DNA of 64,000 nt from Ephemerocybe angulata. Its lineage: Eukaryota > Basidiomycota > Agaricomycetes > Agaricales > Psathyrellaceae. Position numbers and translations under genes: made by a program. The notes under the pieces are model-generated. The model had not been told where the DNA came from and made no database searches. It was given only the letters and a program-made list of their open reading frames with translations. This document shows, one piece after another, positions 35,550-46,401 of this stretch. The DNA is taken from NCBI GenBank assembly GCA_013368325.1, contig JAACJK010000114.1, forward strand, positions 434,001 through 498,000, read 5' to 3'. Every line of letters begins with the position of its first letter. Within the stretch, counting starts at the first letter, position 1.

Positions 35550-36900
35550 CCGACTTCCTCTTCCCCCCTCCCTGAGCCTGCGATGCACACCCACCCCAAG
35601 GCTCTTCCAAGTGCTGACGCTATAAGTACAGATGCTCATTCCGCCCACCCTGATTCCTCCTTTCCCCAGACCACCATCATGCATCCGAGTCGCCAACCTC
35701 AAGCTCCTTCGTCGTCGGGACCGACGCCGACGCGCTCTGCGCTCCCATGGCCTTAACCTCGACCTTCGCTGCGCTCCTGGATGATTCGCCGTCGTCGGCG
35801 CCCACAGTCAAACCATGCATACCGACTGCAAACAAGTGAGGTGCATCATCTTTGGCGGCGACGGAGGGAAGCAGAGGGAGCGTCGTGCATAACCGCCTCG
35901 ACTGCGGGCCGCCGTTTTGGTGACCTTGCTACTGGCGTCAAGCTCGCGAAGAACTCTACGAATTCGACGACAAGACCCATCCGGGATGGCGTGGCAGTCG
36001 CCGGGTAAATCGAACCTTACCGCATCCTCTCCTTCCACTGGCGACCCACCTTCCTCGAAGCGACAACCGAAGATCTCCTTGACCAGCGATGTTGAAGTTG
36101 GATGTGATTGGGTTTTGCTTCGGTGACGCGATTGCGATGAAGGAGCCGAGTGGTTCGGTGTGGTATGAGAGGATGGATGTGGAGAGGGAGCTTGATGTTG
36201 TTGCGCGGAACGCACATTTACTGTGACTGTGAGGAGTGCTTTTTACCTCTAGGGGTGGCAGGTCATGGTACGCCACATCTTTCTATCAGCACGACGGCTC
36301 GCCGAATAACTTTTTTTCAGATGCTTGTCTCATGCGACGCCGAAGAGCCGAGGCTCATAACCTGAAGGGCATGCGAGAATGAACGACGACCGACCGTCCC
36401 TCTGACCTCCTTGGATACCGTACCTTAACCCGTCTCTGCTGCACGACTTTCCGCCCCTTTCGATTTGCAGGTCGCCCCTCCCTATGTATTCGCTGCTCTC
36501 GGCATCTCCCGTGCTGTCAAGTACCCATGCTACCTCTGCCTCGCTCTTCAGCACTTAACGCTCGGGCTCCCTCGATTCCGACCTCGGTTTTCGGGCACGC
36601 GCATATGTATTCTGGGACAGTTTTCTGACTATCCGATTCCGGACTTTCTCTCTCTCTCGCCCTCATGTATGATCTCGTTCTGGGATTCGCCTCGTCTCTG
36701 CTTTTTGCGGGTGTTCTATAAGTCGGTCGCCCTTGCTCTCGACTGTCTTCGTACACGGCCTTCATGAACACATCAGACCTCTCTCCTGGGTCCTGTATGG
36801 GTTTGGGATTTCGCACCCCCTACACGCCAGACATACGCTGCTGCGGAGCCCTAATTACACCAGCCTTTCGCTTCCACCTTATCCTGGCTCCATAGCGTCT
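35550..36900 (+). pseudogene. Decayed copy 4 of the unidentified multicopy ORF family
   Basis: Contains the CCCTCCCTGAGCCTGCGATG block, a GCTATAAGTACAG box, the MHPSRQPQAPSSSGPTPTRS frame at about 35679, the MALTSTFAALLDDSPSSAPT frame at about 35746, the conserved 3' block near 36090-36230 (GATTGGGTTTTGCTTC...) and flanking sequence resembling the 24.5 kb copy. Frames are interrupted. Confidence 0.55.
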
Positions 36901-37403
36901 TCCGAACCACGCCTCGTAGTCTTTGTGTGAGTTTTTGTCGATTTGGATCTCATTTCGAACGAAGAACGAGAGGGGGTTGCTATGTCTGTGAATTAGATCG
37001 TGTTCTACGCGTTGGACTTGGCTTCGTGTGTTCGAAATATGCTGAGAATTTCGTTTTCCAGTATAGTTTACGTACTGCGATGCAGCTCATAACTGGTTAG
37101 AAACTCAAGTTGAATGCATACCACTACTCACCACCAAAGGGCCATCGGAGGCGACAGCGACCGGTACTCACTGCAGCTGCATAGCCACCAATAAGTACGC
37201 GGTTCAACTCAAGCGGGACTCGGCGCGGGCGGTCACCAGCACTGTAAAAGAAAGATACCTGATTCCCTTGATGCTTGAAGGTTCCGACTACATAACTTGT
37301 ATATAGTTTTTCCTCTTGAATAGAAAGAGACCATCGGGTTGGTTCCTCCAAGAATTCTGAGTAAATGTGAGCTGTGCTCAGAACTGAATCTGTGCGACTT
37401 TGC
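36901..37403. other. Intergenic upstream of kinase F
   Basis: No supported coding sequence. It ends at the palindromic element upstream of kinase F. Confidence 0.4.
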
Positions 37404-37419
37404 GCGTCTAAATAGACGC
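37404..37419. promoter_or_regulatory. Palindromic upstream element, kinase F copy
   Basis: GCGTCTAAATAGACGC is two perfect 7-bp half-sites (GCGTCTA/TAGACGC) around AA. It is followed by CCGTGCGCAC and preceded by ATCTGTGCGACTT. It lies about 434 bp upstream of the kinase F ATG. Confidence 0.65.
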
Positions 37420-37576
37420 CCGTGCGCACACTTCTTGACATGTTCTTACCCGTCATTTGCCAGGATCTATTACTAATGGACTAGTTATTGACATGGTGGA
37501 GGGGAAACTCTGAATCAGTACCGCTATCACAGAAAGTCTTGACTTCAGTTACGCCCTTCAGTTTGAGTCCATGGTC

Positions 37577-37585
37577 ATCACGGGA
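37577..37585 (+). promoter_or_regulatory. ATCACGGGA motif upstream of kinase F
   Basis: ATCACGGGACTATG lies 276 bp upstream of the start codon. It is identical over 14 bases to the kinase C upstream word. Confidence 0.4.
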
Positions 37586-37852
37586 CTATGTGCTTTCCAA
37601 CTTGGGATGATGTGCTATGTTTTGGCCGGTACTAACCCCGTGACGGGCTTTGTGTTGAGTTTGCTGTGGCACAAACCAACCTTCGTTCTTGCTCCCATCT
37701 TCCATCTCGCTCTGCACACCCAGGAGTCAGGACGTACATCCGTCTTGCACGAGCACTTTTCGACGCTATTCCTCCCAAAGCACCACCTAGCAACCGACAC
37801 TCGACTCTTGAGCCACTCAACTACCCACACCTCACACCCCGCCCCACCCAAA

Positions 37853-39843
37853 ATGAGCACCGCCAGCCCCAGCAAGCCCGATCTATCTGGCATTATCGAA
37901 GAGCTGAAAGACCGGATCCAAGCAGCCGATCCCTTCAACGACTGGGAGAAGTCCCTTTACCGCATCCCCTTCAAAGTCGTTTCCCGCGTTCGCGCCGCCA
38001 TCGTCAGCCAAATCGCCAACATGCCTTCGAACCCCACCAGCACGGACGAGTTTCGCCCTTCCCTCGTGCGGATTCTTCACACCATAGTCAAGGTGTCCGG
38101 CCGGCAGGGGAGGAATGGGGAGAGGCAGGTCGTGGACACGCACGAGATGTGCTTCGAGCACTACGCAGACGGCAAGCACTATGCTGCCCCCGACATGGTC
38201 CTCAAGGCGACGGGTAACTCCTTCGAACTCCCGTGGGAGGGCGCGTGTTCTGCAGTGGATCAGACTGTTGGGTACACCAATGCGACGACGGTCATGGTCA
38301 TCAAGATGCCGTGCTCGACTGACATTTGGTTTGGGGAGACGCTCTTGAATGAGGTTTACGAGATGGGTGTTCACGCAAGGTGAGTTCAATTGCTTTACGA
38401 TGTGCACGAGCTTTGCTTACTATAGTCTATATGATGTTTTACATCGAATAGGGAGATATTTCTGGCCCAGCCCAACCGCCTCTTCGTGCGCGTGCTCGTC
38501 TTCACCCCGCGCGGGGTTCGACTCATCCAGTACGACCGCGCAGGCGCGGTTTACACCGACCTCATCGACTACCACTACCACCCCGAGATGCTCATTCGCT
38601 TCGTCGTGGGCCTCGCATCTGCGGACGAAGCTGACCTCGGGCTCGATAAGAGTGTACAATGGGGCAAATACAAAGGCAGGAAGACACCCGGCACAATACG
38701 GATTCAGGACAGGTTATACAAGATGCAGGAGACTACACCCTTCATCAACCGCGCACGCCTCTGTGATCGGGGCACAAGGATGTGGCACGTTACAAACGGG
38801 AAGGGGAAAGAGCTGGTGCTCAAGGATGCTTGGAGCATGGGGGCCGTGGGCAAACCGGAGTACGTGTATTTGAAGAAGGCGGAAGGCCTTCAGGGTGTTC
38901 AGCAGCTTGTGGACTACGAGGACCGCACTGGGCAGCCCTATGGGGAGATCAGTCGTTTCAGACCTCGATACATCACCGATACGACCGGACCGTTCGAGGA
39001 CAAGAGCTTTCAGCGCATTGTGACTCCACGGTATGGACTCTCCATTAAGTGGTTCAAGGACGAGAAGATGCTCCTTGAGGCAATGTTCGATGCCGTTCGC
39101 GGTGAGTACTTCCTCTATAATACGACTGAGGTTCCGGGCTGACAATTAATGATTAGCGCATTGCAAGTTGCTCAAGAAGGGTGTGCTCCACTGCGATATT
39201 TCAACGGGGAATATCCTGCTTGGGCTGCCCGGCAAGAAGAAGCCAACTCCTGGCTATCGTGGTATCCTGATTGACCTCGACTATGCGGTGGAAGTCGATT
39301 TTACCGCAGGGCCTTCGCTGAGCTCTGTCGTCGTCGTGAGTGCCCTTCAATCACTTTCCAATATGGCGAGGTAATCTCACCCATATCTCAAAGGGAACGC
39401 AATTCTATATGTCAATCATCCTTCTCAGGGGTATGTCCGCAGCGTACCAGCCGGCGCGCGACCACCTCGACGACATAGAGTCGTTTTACTATGTGCTGGT
39501 CCACCTTATATTCGGTCGCTCTGATCCCGGCCAATCGGCCATAATGCACGACTTTATCAGGCGGGAATGGGGAAGCGAAGACCCTGAACGCGCAGCATAT
39601 GCGAAAGAGGCGTTTCTTCAGGCGCCCCTCGATGTGACAGACATTCCTCAGTTCTGGAGCAAGGAGTGCAAGAAAATGATGGTGGACATGCACAAGTTTA
39701 TTGGAAGCCTTGTAAAGGAGAAGAAGGCTATCGTCGGGGATATGGAGGTGGAGTGGAGCCTTGAGGACATGGAACGGCTTCACAAGTCTCGTTTCAGCCA
39801 TTATATTACATTTACGAAGTTTCTTTGCAGGGCTATGCCTTAG
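37853..39843 (+). CDS. FunK1-type fungal-specific protein kinase F
   Basis: Exons: 37853-38379, 38452-39101, 39157-39335 and 39394-39843; total 1806 nt, 601 aa. Exon 1 begins MSTASPSKPDLSGIIEELKD and ends EVYEMGVHAR. Exon 2 has AQPNRLFVRVLVFTPRGVRL, IQYDRAGAVYTDLIDYH, LVLKDAWSMGAVGKPEY and GVQQLVDYEDRTG. Exon 3 has HCDISTGNILLGL and ILIDLDYAVEVDF. Exon 4 has DHLDDIESFYYVLVHLIF and FWSKECKKMM. All catalytic motifs are intact. Closest to kinase C. The start was chosen by alignment; a longer in-frame ORF opens at 37571. Confidence 0.9.
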
Positions 39844-40016
39844 GCCTCTCACAGATACATAAATATATATAGGGAGCACGCAAGCACTGGGTGTGCTTCA
39901 CAGGACTGTGTTTATTATCTCGATTTCAGCCTGGTCATAATACGTAGTAGCCTATACCTACCTACCCCTTTCGGTTAAGACCTTTCTTCAGACCCTTTTT
40001 TATATCTGTACAAGCA

Positions 40017-40400
40017 ATGACCAATACAAGCACTTCCCAATCCTCATTTCCCCCCAACGCTCAGCCAAAACCACCCCCTCCCCAAGCTTGCGATGACACG
40101 CATCATCTTCTAAAGTCTCTCGGGCCCAACGCTATTTTGCCCACCATCATTCCTCCTTTTCCCTCGCGATACCATCGTACAACAAATCCCCTACCTAAAC
40201 CCCCGTCGTCGTCAGGCTCATCATCGTCGAGGCGCTACACTGACAAGAAAGTATCCTACTACCTACGTGTCGTCACCGTCGTCGCCCGCCGCCGCGGCGC
40301 CGCCCAGTGAAACTCATCCGACTGCAACGAATCTCACCGCATCCTTTACTTCCATCCTTCTTCGCGGCGAGTAGAACCCAAAGTTTTCGCACAGTCCAGC
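40017..40400 (+). pseudogene. Decayed short copy 5 of the unidentified multicopy ORF family
   Basis: The CCCTCCCCAAGCTTGCGATGAC, CACCATCATTCCTCC, CGTCGTCGTCAGG and CTCACCGCATCCTTTACTTCC blocks match those of the 11.0 and 35.6 kb copies in the same order. A 97-codon ORF (MTNTSTSQSSFPPNAQPKPP...) spans it, but it is probably a remnant of the family's N-terminal low-complexity region. Confidence 0.45.
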
Positions 40401-40891
40401 CGCAAGGCCACCAGATTGTCCCCAGAGACAGCAGCGGAACGAGCTCGGACAACTGTTCAGATTCTCTGAGGTCTGAGATCTGAGTCCCCAAACAGATGCC
40501 GAGTGTTTAATTTGAATGAAATAGCAGCTATTGCGATGCCTACTGCTTCCCTCCCCGATTTCAAACTGGAACTAACAAATTAATACGTCAATAATACCAC
40601 TGCCGGCCATTCGCGCGAATCACGCCAGCCAGCGTCACCGAACTCAATTTAGGAGGACATATCGAAACCACCGAGGAGAATATGAAGAAACGAGTTGTGA
40701 TTGACGTGGGTTAGAAGAATATAGATGGAATAAATGGATAACCTATGTGTCTATTCACTAAATGAAACTACGTTCCCAGGTGGTTCAAAGGATTGACCGG
40801 CTCGTGCGTCGGTTTCCGCGCACTAAGTAGTCAGACAGAAAGTTGTGAACGATACCGGTCAGTTCTATGACTAACGAATTCGAGGACAAAC
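40401..40891. other. Intergenic; possible last exon of MYND gene 3
   Basis: An acceptor ACTTAG near 40828 on the minus strand would join in frame to the donor at the end of MYND gene 3 and give a short tail (SARKPTHEPVNPLNHLGT, then a stop). Otherwise no feature seen. Confidence 0.35.
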
Positions 40892-43079
40892 TCACCTCAG
40901 ACGGTAAAAACTATTCATTACCGTATACCTCTCTCCCTTCGGTCTTAGGGCGTGGTATCTCAGCTTCATGAAGGTATACATGGTCTTCCTTGAATTGAAT
41001 CTGAAGATTCCCTCCATCAAGAGGATGTCGTTGGGTCTTTCTTCCATATCACGTATGCACTGCTCGATGCGAGGCGTCCAAGGTCCTTCCTCCTTCACAT
41101 GGCGCCAGGTTGAATGGTAATAGGCATTCAGAGAGTGCGTTCCCTTGATAAGGGGAGTCAGGGTCGATACCAAATCGATTACCGTAATGAACGAATTGGC
41201 CTTGAACGATTGGGGCCAGGGAACGGAAGTCTTCTTGAGTCGATACTCGTTAGGCACGGTACGGGTTAATTCATCGAGTCCTGGAAGTGTCGTATTGATG
41301 TGAGCCTCCAGCCATCTCAGCTGGTCCCTCCGTGTACGAAGCGATGTCCACGACATCTCGGACTGAGCCGCTAGAGCAGAGTCAGGAGGAGAACATCGAA
41401 CTGGGGAAGCGAGAACCGGCGTACCTTGGTAATCCAACGCCAAAGTGGGGCACTCCTGAGAATGAAAACCGGCCCAGTCCTGCTTTTGGCACGCTTCTGA
41501 GCAGTAGTTGACGGCGTGACACCCACCACATGTTCTGAGTGCACTGAAATAGCCGTTGAGGTCATGCCCTTCATCAAATCCGGGATGCTATTAGAAAGGC
41601 ATGGTTAGTGATTTTGAGTCGTGGTATTTAGGTTATATGTCGCACCTTCAGGTTAGCGCACATGTTGATCTTCTTGCTAGCTCTCTGCCCGTACGTGTAC
41701 CTGTTATGCTCGAAGATCGATCGAATTTCTCGCTGGATTAACTGGGCGTTGGGGTTGTTACTCCTCCTGGGAAGCATCGTGAACATGTCTCCTTGTCGCT
41801 CCGCAGCCGCGTAGCACTTGGACAAGTACATGAAAGGATGAAGGTAGAGGAGGGTTTGGAAAGGGCTGTCAAGGAGCGAGAGGAAGTCCGCGACACCTCG
41901 CCGGTCGTAATGCTGAAGACTCATGCTCGCACAAGTGAGGATCCCGCCCTCGATCAGCTTCGGGACATAGGCGCAGGGATTCCCCGACTGCATTGTAAAC
42001 AGCCTGACGAGTACGTTTGCTCCTGTTGAGACATCCACCCAGAAGTTGTCATCGTCGATCCCTGCGGCTTCGGCTTTGCGAATGATTGCGGAGAGGGCAG
42101 ATGTATACTTGAAAATGAACCCTTCCTTGTGAAAGGCATTCCGGAGCACTTTGGAGTCCCTGATGAGACCGAATACAGCATCCATCAGGCAAGTGAAGCT
42201 GTTCGCGGCCCCGAGCAGGTATTCGCCCTGGGCGTTCTCGGCAACTTCTTGCATCCGCACGATGAAGAAGCTGATAACTTGCTGCCTCGTAGCCGGGTGG
42301 ACGGTGAGCAGGCGCATTTGCATGGCTTCCCAGCCTCCTTCCTCGCAAGTGAAGTATGTCCTTACCAATTGGATAATGGAGCAATCCATAGTGGGCACCG
42401 GCTGTATGACGTGGTATTGTCCCGTCTCGGGGTTAATCTGGCAGAGGACGAGGAAGACGGTGTCGATGGTACAGGTCATTGATAAGAGCTCCATCTTGAA
42501 GATGTTGTTCTCTGGGTCCCGGAGTATAGCCAGCAGGGTTTCGTTGCAGGCCCAGAGCGACCTGTGAACGCTTCGGGTGAAGCGTGGGCCGTAGAATAGA
42601 AGGTGCCTCATCCACACCATTACGTCCGCCCAGTTGTCAATGAGGATTCGAAGATATTCATCGTACAAGGCCCTTATTTCGGGGGCCCCAGTGGATGCTT
42701 CGGAGAGGGATCTGAACATAATCATGATAATCCTGAAGGCCTCCAAAGCGTTTTCGATTCGTTTCTCGGTCGCACGAACATCGCTGGGGTCAAGAGGAGA
42801 TTCAAGGTTCGGAACGGGACTCAAGAGCCTTAGGGTCTCCTCCAGAAAGCTGAAATCCTTCTCCTCAATGAGGAATGCAGCAAATGCTCGAAAGCCTGCA
42901 TCAGTGCCTTCTACGCCACGCCTCAAGGCCTGAGCGGGAGAACGTAGGTAATCAGCGGCAGTTCAGGTCATTCCTGGGCTAAGACACACCAAATTTCGTC
43001 TCACATCCAAATCGTGCTGCTGGGTATTGATCGTATTGGAAGGAGCTGGGGCTCGAGTGCGCCTGGCGTTTGGTGACAT
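40892..43079 (-). CDS. MYND zinc-finger protein 3
   Basis: Exons: 42990-43079 (30 codons, MSPNARRTRAPAPSN...), 41646-42929 (428 codons), 41425-41587 (MYND) and 40892-41370; total 2016 nt, 671 aa. The finger reads TCGGCHAVNYCSEACQKQDW followed by HSQEC, with all ligands present; this exon is 163 nt, the same length as in MYND gene 1. The large exon 2 is alpha-helical with the family landmarks FNKEGFIFKYTSAL-like (HKEGFIFKYTSAL), PFMYLSKCYAAA and INMCANLK. The last exon has DILLMEGIFRFNSRKTMYTF. No lesion was seen. A GTGAGT donor overlaps the stop as in its paralogs. The finger suggests a protein-interaction role; the partner is unknown. Confidence 0.85.
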
Positions 43080-43410
43080 GGTGGTCAGGAGTGAGTTACA
43101 GATCGAGTAAAAGACTATCGCAACTCCAATTCTAGCAATTTGATCCGCACAATCAGTGATCAGAACACTGGTCCACGACCTCGACACGACCCCAGTACAA
43201 TCACTCGCACAACAGTCGCTGCGTCTTCCTCCTACTGAGTAGATTGCAAGTATTGTAACGAAAAGTAAATATATTGAAAGTATACAGATTCAGTGTTCTA
43301 AATTGTTGTTGATAACCATATCTCCCATATACGAGGCGTTCGGAACCCTGACGTAGAGAAGGGACGAATTAGCCTAATGCCAATTTATCAAACCCAAAGT
43401 CCAACGGCAC

Positions 43411-45956
43411 TCACCCAATACAGATCACACTATTCGCGATCTTCCTTCGCATCCGCTGCAGCGGATCGGGAATATTCTGCACGCTGGCGAAAATGTAGAA
43501 CCAGGTGTCTTGGTCTCGAGGAAAGGTAGCCTCAACAATGAAAGCACCATCATTAGCCCTTCCTTCCGCCTCCTCGATACATCGCAGGATGCGTGGCTGC
43601 AACTCGAGATCAAGATACGTAAAGTCGTGCTTCTGGACAAGCCCATCGGCGAGCGCTCTCTGCGTCTGCGAGGGCGAAACCTCGGGGGATGTAGAGGCAA
43701 GATCCACCAAAAAACACGAAACACCCTCATCCCATGGACGGCCAGGCTTTCTCCTAATTCCTTGTGCCACCGCGTTCGAGTAGCTCGTGTTCAGTGCGTA
43801 TTCGAGGTGCGCGAGCTGGTCCCGGTTTGCCTGGAATGAGTTCAATGTGACCCTGGCGTGGCGGTTGGTGTCTAAGCATGTAATGTCAAAGTTAGTACGA
43901 ATGAAGGACGTAAGAAAAAAGCGAGACCTACAGGGGCATCTCTCAGACAGACGACGACATTCGCGGAAATGGAGAGCATGCCAATCTTCCTCCTGGCAGG
44001 CAGGGGAACAGTATGTTACGGCGCGACACCGACCGCAGGTCTTCATGCCGCGGATGGGAGAGTCATTGGCGGATGGTTCGTGCGATCGATGCTGTGAGGT
44101 TCGTTGAAACGGTCAGGTTATCGAAGAGAATACGTATATGATAGAATGCTGGGACATACGTTTATATTGCTACAGAGCGCAATGCATTTGTTCTTCTGGG
44201 ATTCACCGTAGACGTAGGATGAGGCCCGAATCGCAACATCAACCTCGAGACACATTGTTTCGACCTTTGCAGGCAGACCCCGTCTCTGGAGGAAGGCCTC
44301 AGCGTCTCCGCGCTCCCGTGCAGCTTCAAACACGTTGCGGATGTAGAAGTAGGGCACCATCCTGCGAAGGGGGAGGTCGCATCCATTCACTACCTTCCAG
44401 GAACCGTAGGGAAGGCAGTGCACGACGCAGTAGAGCAGGCCAGCATTGAACATCCGGGCTAAACATTCAGCCGGATCGGATGCAAGGTCGAGGACGGCGG
44501 TCAGGAGGCGAGCGGTGGAGGTGGAAACGGAAGCCCAAAACTGTTTGTCGGTGAAATCTTCTTTTTGAGCGGATTCGATAAGCGTCCTCAGGGCTAGAGA
44601 ATGCTTGGCGAGCATATCTTGACGTAGAAACTCGTTCCACAGCGCCGCATTAGTCCCCAGGTCCGCGAGAGAGTATATCAATAGTCGGAGGGACTTGGCA
44701 GCTCCGGCGAGGCGTTCGCCGCTCACCCCAGTTACAAACAGCGGCCCGCGATCGACGAGCGCGGCGATGTCAGACCGTTTTGCGGGGCGGTTCGATGGAT
44801 GGAGGATACGTGCTTGAATTGCTTCGCATCTGGCTTCGGTGTCGAACGCGTTTCGTAGGGCTTTCATCAGAAGACAGGGATTCGTTGGCTCACGGCAGAT
44901 CTGCCAGTATCTTCCTCGCTCGTCCTTTCTCTCGAGCATGACAAAAAGAACGTCGATTGTGTGGTTCATCAGCGCAATTTCCTCCTTGATCTCGTAGGTT
45001 TCTTTGGTTGCCTTGTTGTCCCCAATGGAGAGGAGGAGGTCGGTGCAGCCGGGCATTAAATCTGCTTCCACCACCAGTTTGGGTGCCTTGCTGAGTATCC
45101 AAGTCATCCAAAACGCGCCTCCGAGGCGCCACCTGGTACTGACAGCGCGTTAATTATAACCATGGGGGTCTGGGGTGTGACCTAACCATTTGGTTTTTTG
45201 ATAACCATTGGGTCGGGATTGGGCGTGACAAGCTCACCGATGTAACCATTTTTACTCCAGAGGCAGGAGAACGGATGTACTGTGAGCTGAATAGCGATTT
45301 GAAAGGCTTAGCAAGGGTGAATAATAGTAAACTAAATGTGAGATCAACCTATCTGGTAATTGAAAACCCTCGGAAAGCAGGCCATGGCTGAAAAGTCGGG
45401 GAACCTTTGGTGTGACACTGAGGTCCCGCCCGTAACCATCCTCCCCCCATTGTGACGTGACAAACGCGAAATAACCATACCATTGCCTGTTTGTGACGTG
45501 ACAAATGGTTATAATTAACGCGCTGTCAGTAGTTAGAAATACAAAGAGGTAGTCCCGGGTGCAGCCAGTAACGGCCTCCCTGGGGGTTGTGTGGACCAGG
45601 GCGCGGAAGAAGGTCGAGACCTTGCCCAGAGCGGCTGCAGCCGCTGCAGCGTTCTTGAAGATCTCTTCGTTACTCTGCCTGTGGTGCCCAGAACGAGGTA
45701 GATATTCCGCGCCGAGAGGTTCTATGATCGCTTCCAGCAGGTCGAAGTCGTGCTCTGCGATCAAATGGCGAGTAAGAGCGTCGCATGAGTCGACCGAGAA
45801 TGAACTTGACCGAACGTCTTCAAGCAGCTAATCCAGGTTAATTAGTCCAGAGTGGGCCAGGTTTCAAACAGCGAGTGAAAATGGCTGCTATACCTTGTAG
45901 CTCTTGCGCAGGCGGTATGCTCGTGCTGCTGCTTCGGAGTTCATTCGAGACGACAT
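43411..45956 (-). pseudogene. MYND zinc-finger protein 4, split by a MITE
   Basis: Exons: 45894-45956 (21 codons, MSSRMNSEAAARAYRLRKSY...), 44160-45827 (interrupted), 43932-44091 (MYND) and 43411-43871. The finger is TCGRCRAVTYCSPACQEEDW with HFRECRR; its ligands are intact. Exon 2 is interrupted by a 391-bp element (45139-45529) flanked by TA. Removing the element plus one TA (393 nt) leaves a continuous frame, with ...DYLFVFL running directly into TTRWRLGGAFWMTWIL, and a coding length of 1959 nt (652 aa). As it stands, translation from the start enters the element and stops at 45252. A further exon is likely: the last base pair of the ORF is a GTGAGT donor, and an in-frame acceptor near 43347 would give GFRTPRIWEIWLSTTI. 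Divergent from paralogs 1-3. Confidence 0.8.
45139..45529. mobile_element. MITE with 25-bp TIRs and TA target duplication (Tc1/mariner-like)
   Basis: The left end CTGACAGCGCGTTAATTATAACCAT and the right end are perfect inverted repeats; the innermost 15 bases are TTAATTATAACCAT-type sequence. TA dinucleotides flank both sides (45137-45138 and 45530-45531). The interior is 391 bp long with no transposase. It holds several dispersed AACCAT and GTGACGTGACAAA words typical of subterminal repeats. TA duplication plus small size points to a non-autonomous Tc1/mariner-superfamily element, but the autonomous partner is not in the window. Confidence 0.85.
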
Positions 45957-46150
45957 CCTTGACTAGTGTTCGAATGGAGACTGTAGCAATCAAGACGACA
46001 TTCTCGACGCCTGTTCGCAATACAACTCGCTATGGGCGACCACTCACAATGGGAGAGCGCTTCCGCTGACTTCAAGTGCGCACTGCGAATGGTGGATGGG
46101 AGTGATGAACGTTGAAGCCAAGAAATTTTCGTTGTTCGAATTGCGGGTGC
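45930..46150 (-). repeat. Duplicated promoter/first-exon segment, copy 1 (MYND gene 4)
   Basis: Nearly the same sequence occurs at about 49505-49670. It covers the upstream region (AACTTCAAG..., GGGTGCAGTAA, GCAAGAAATT...GTT), the start codon and the first about eight codons (MSSRMNSEAA here, MSSRMSTEAA there). Here it belongs to MYND gene 4. Confidence 0.7.
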
Positions 46151-46401
46151 AGTAAGTCACCATCGGGCGATCAGAGTTCTCAACTCAACTCTAACAACAT
46201 GTCGTTTCAGCTTAAGCGCCTAGAGCAATACGTGTCCGCATCGTGCATTGCAGCGGGTAGATCCTGGCAAGAGAAGTTCAAGGTACAAATCGTGGAAGTC
46301 CCTATTCTAAAGTAAGGGAAGGATTTAGTGCAGGACCCTCGAACTTCAGTGCACTACCAGTGAACTGTTAGCAAGGGTTCTCGAGAACGGGATATCAAGT
46401 T

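Noticed and set aside
45252..45764. 170-codon minus-strand ORF as an independent gene
   Set aside because: It is the 5' half of MYND gene 4 exon 2 running into the MITE; the last part is element sequence.
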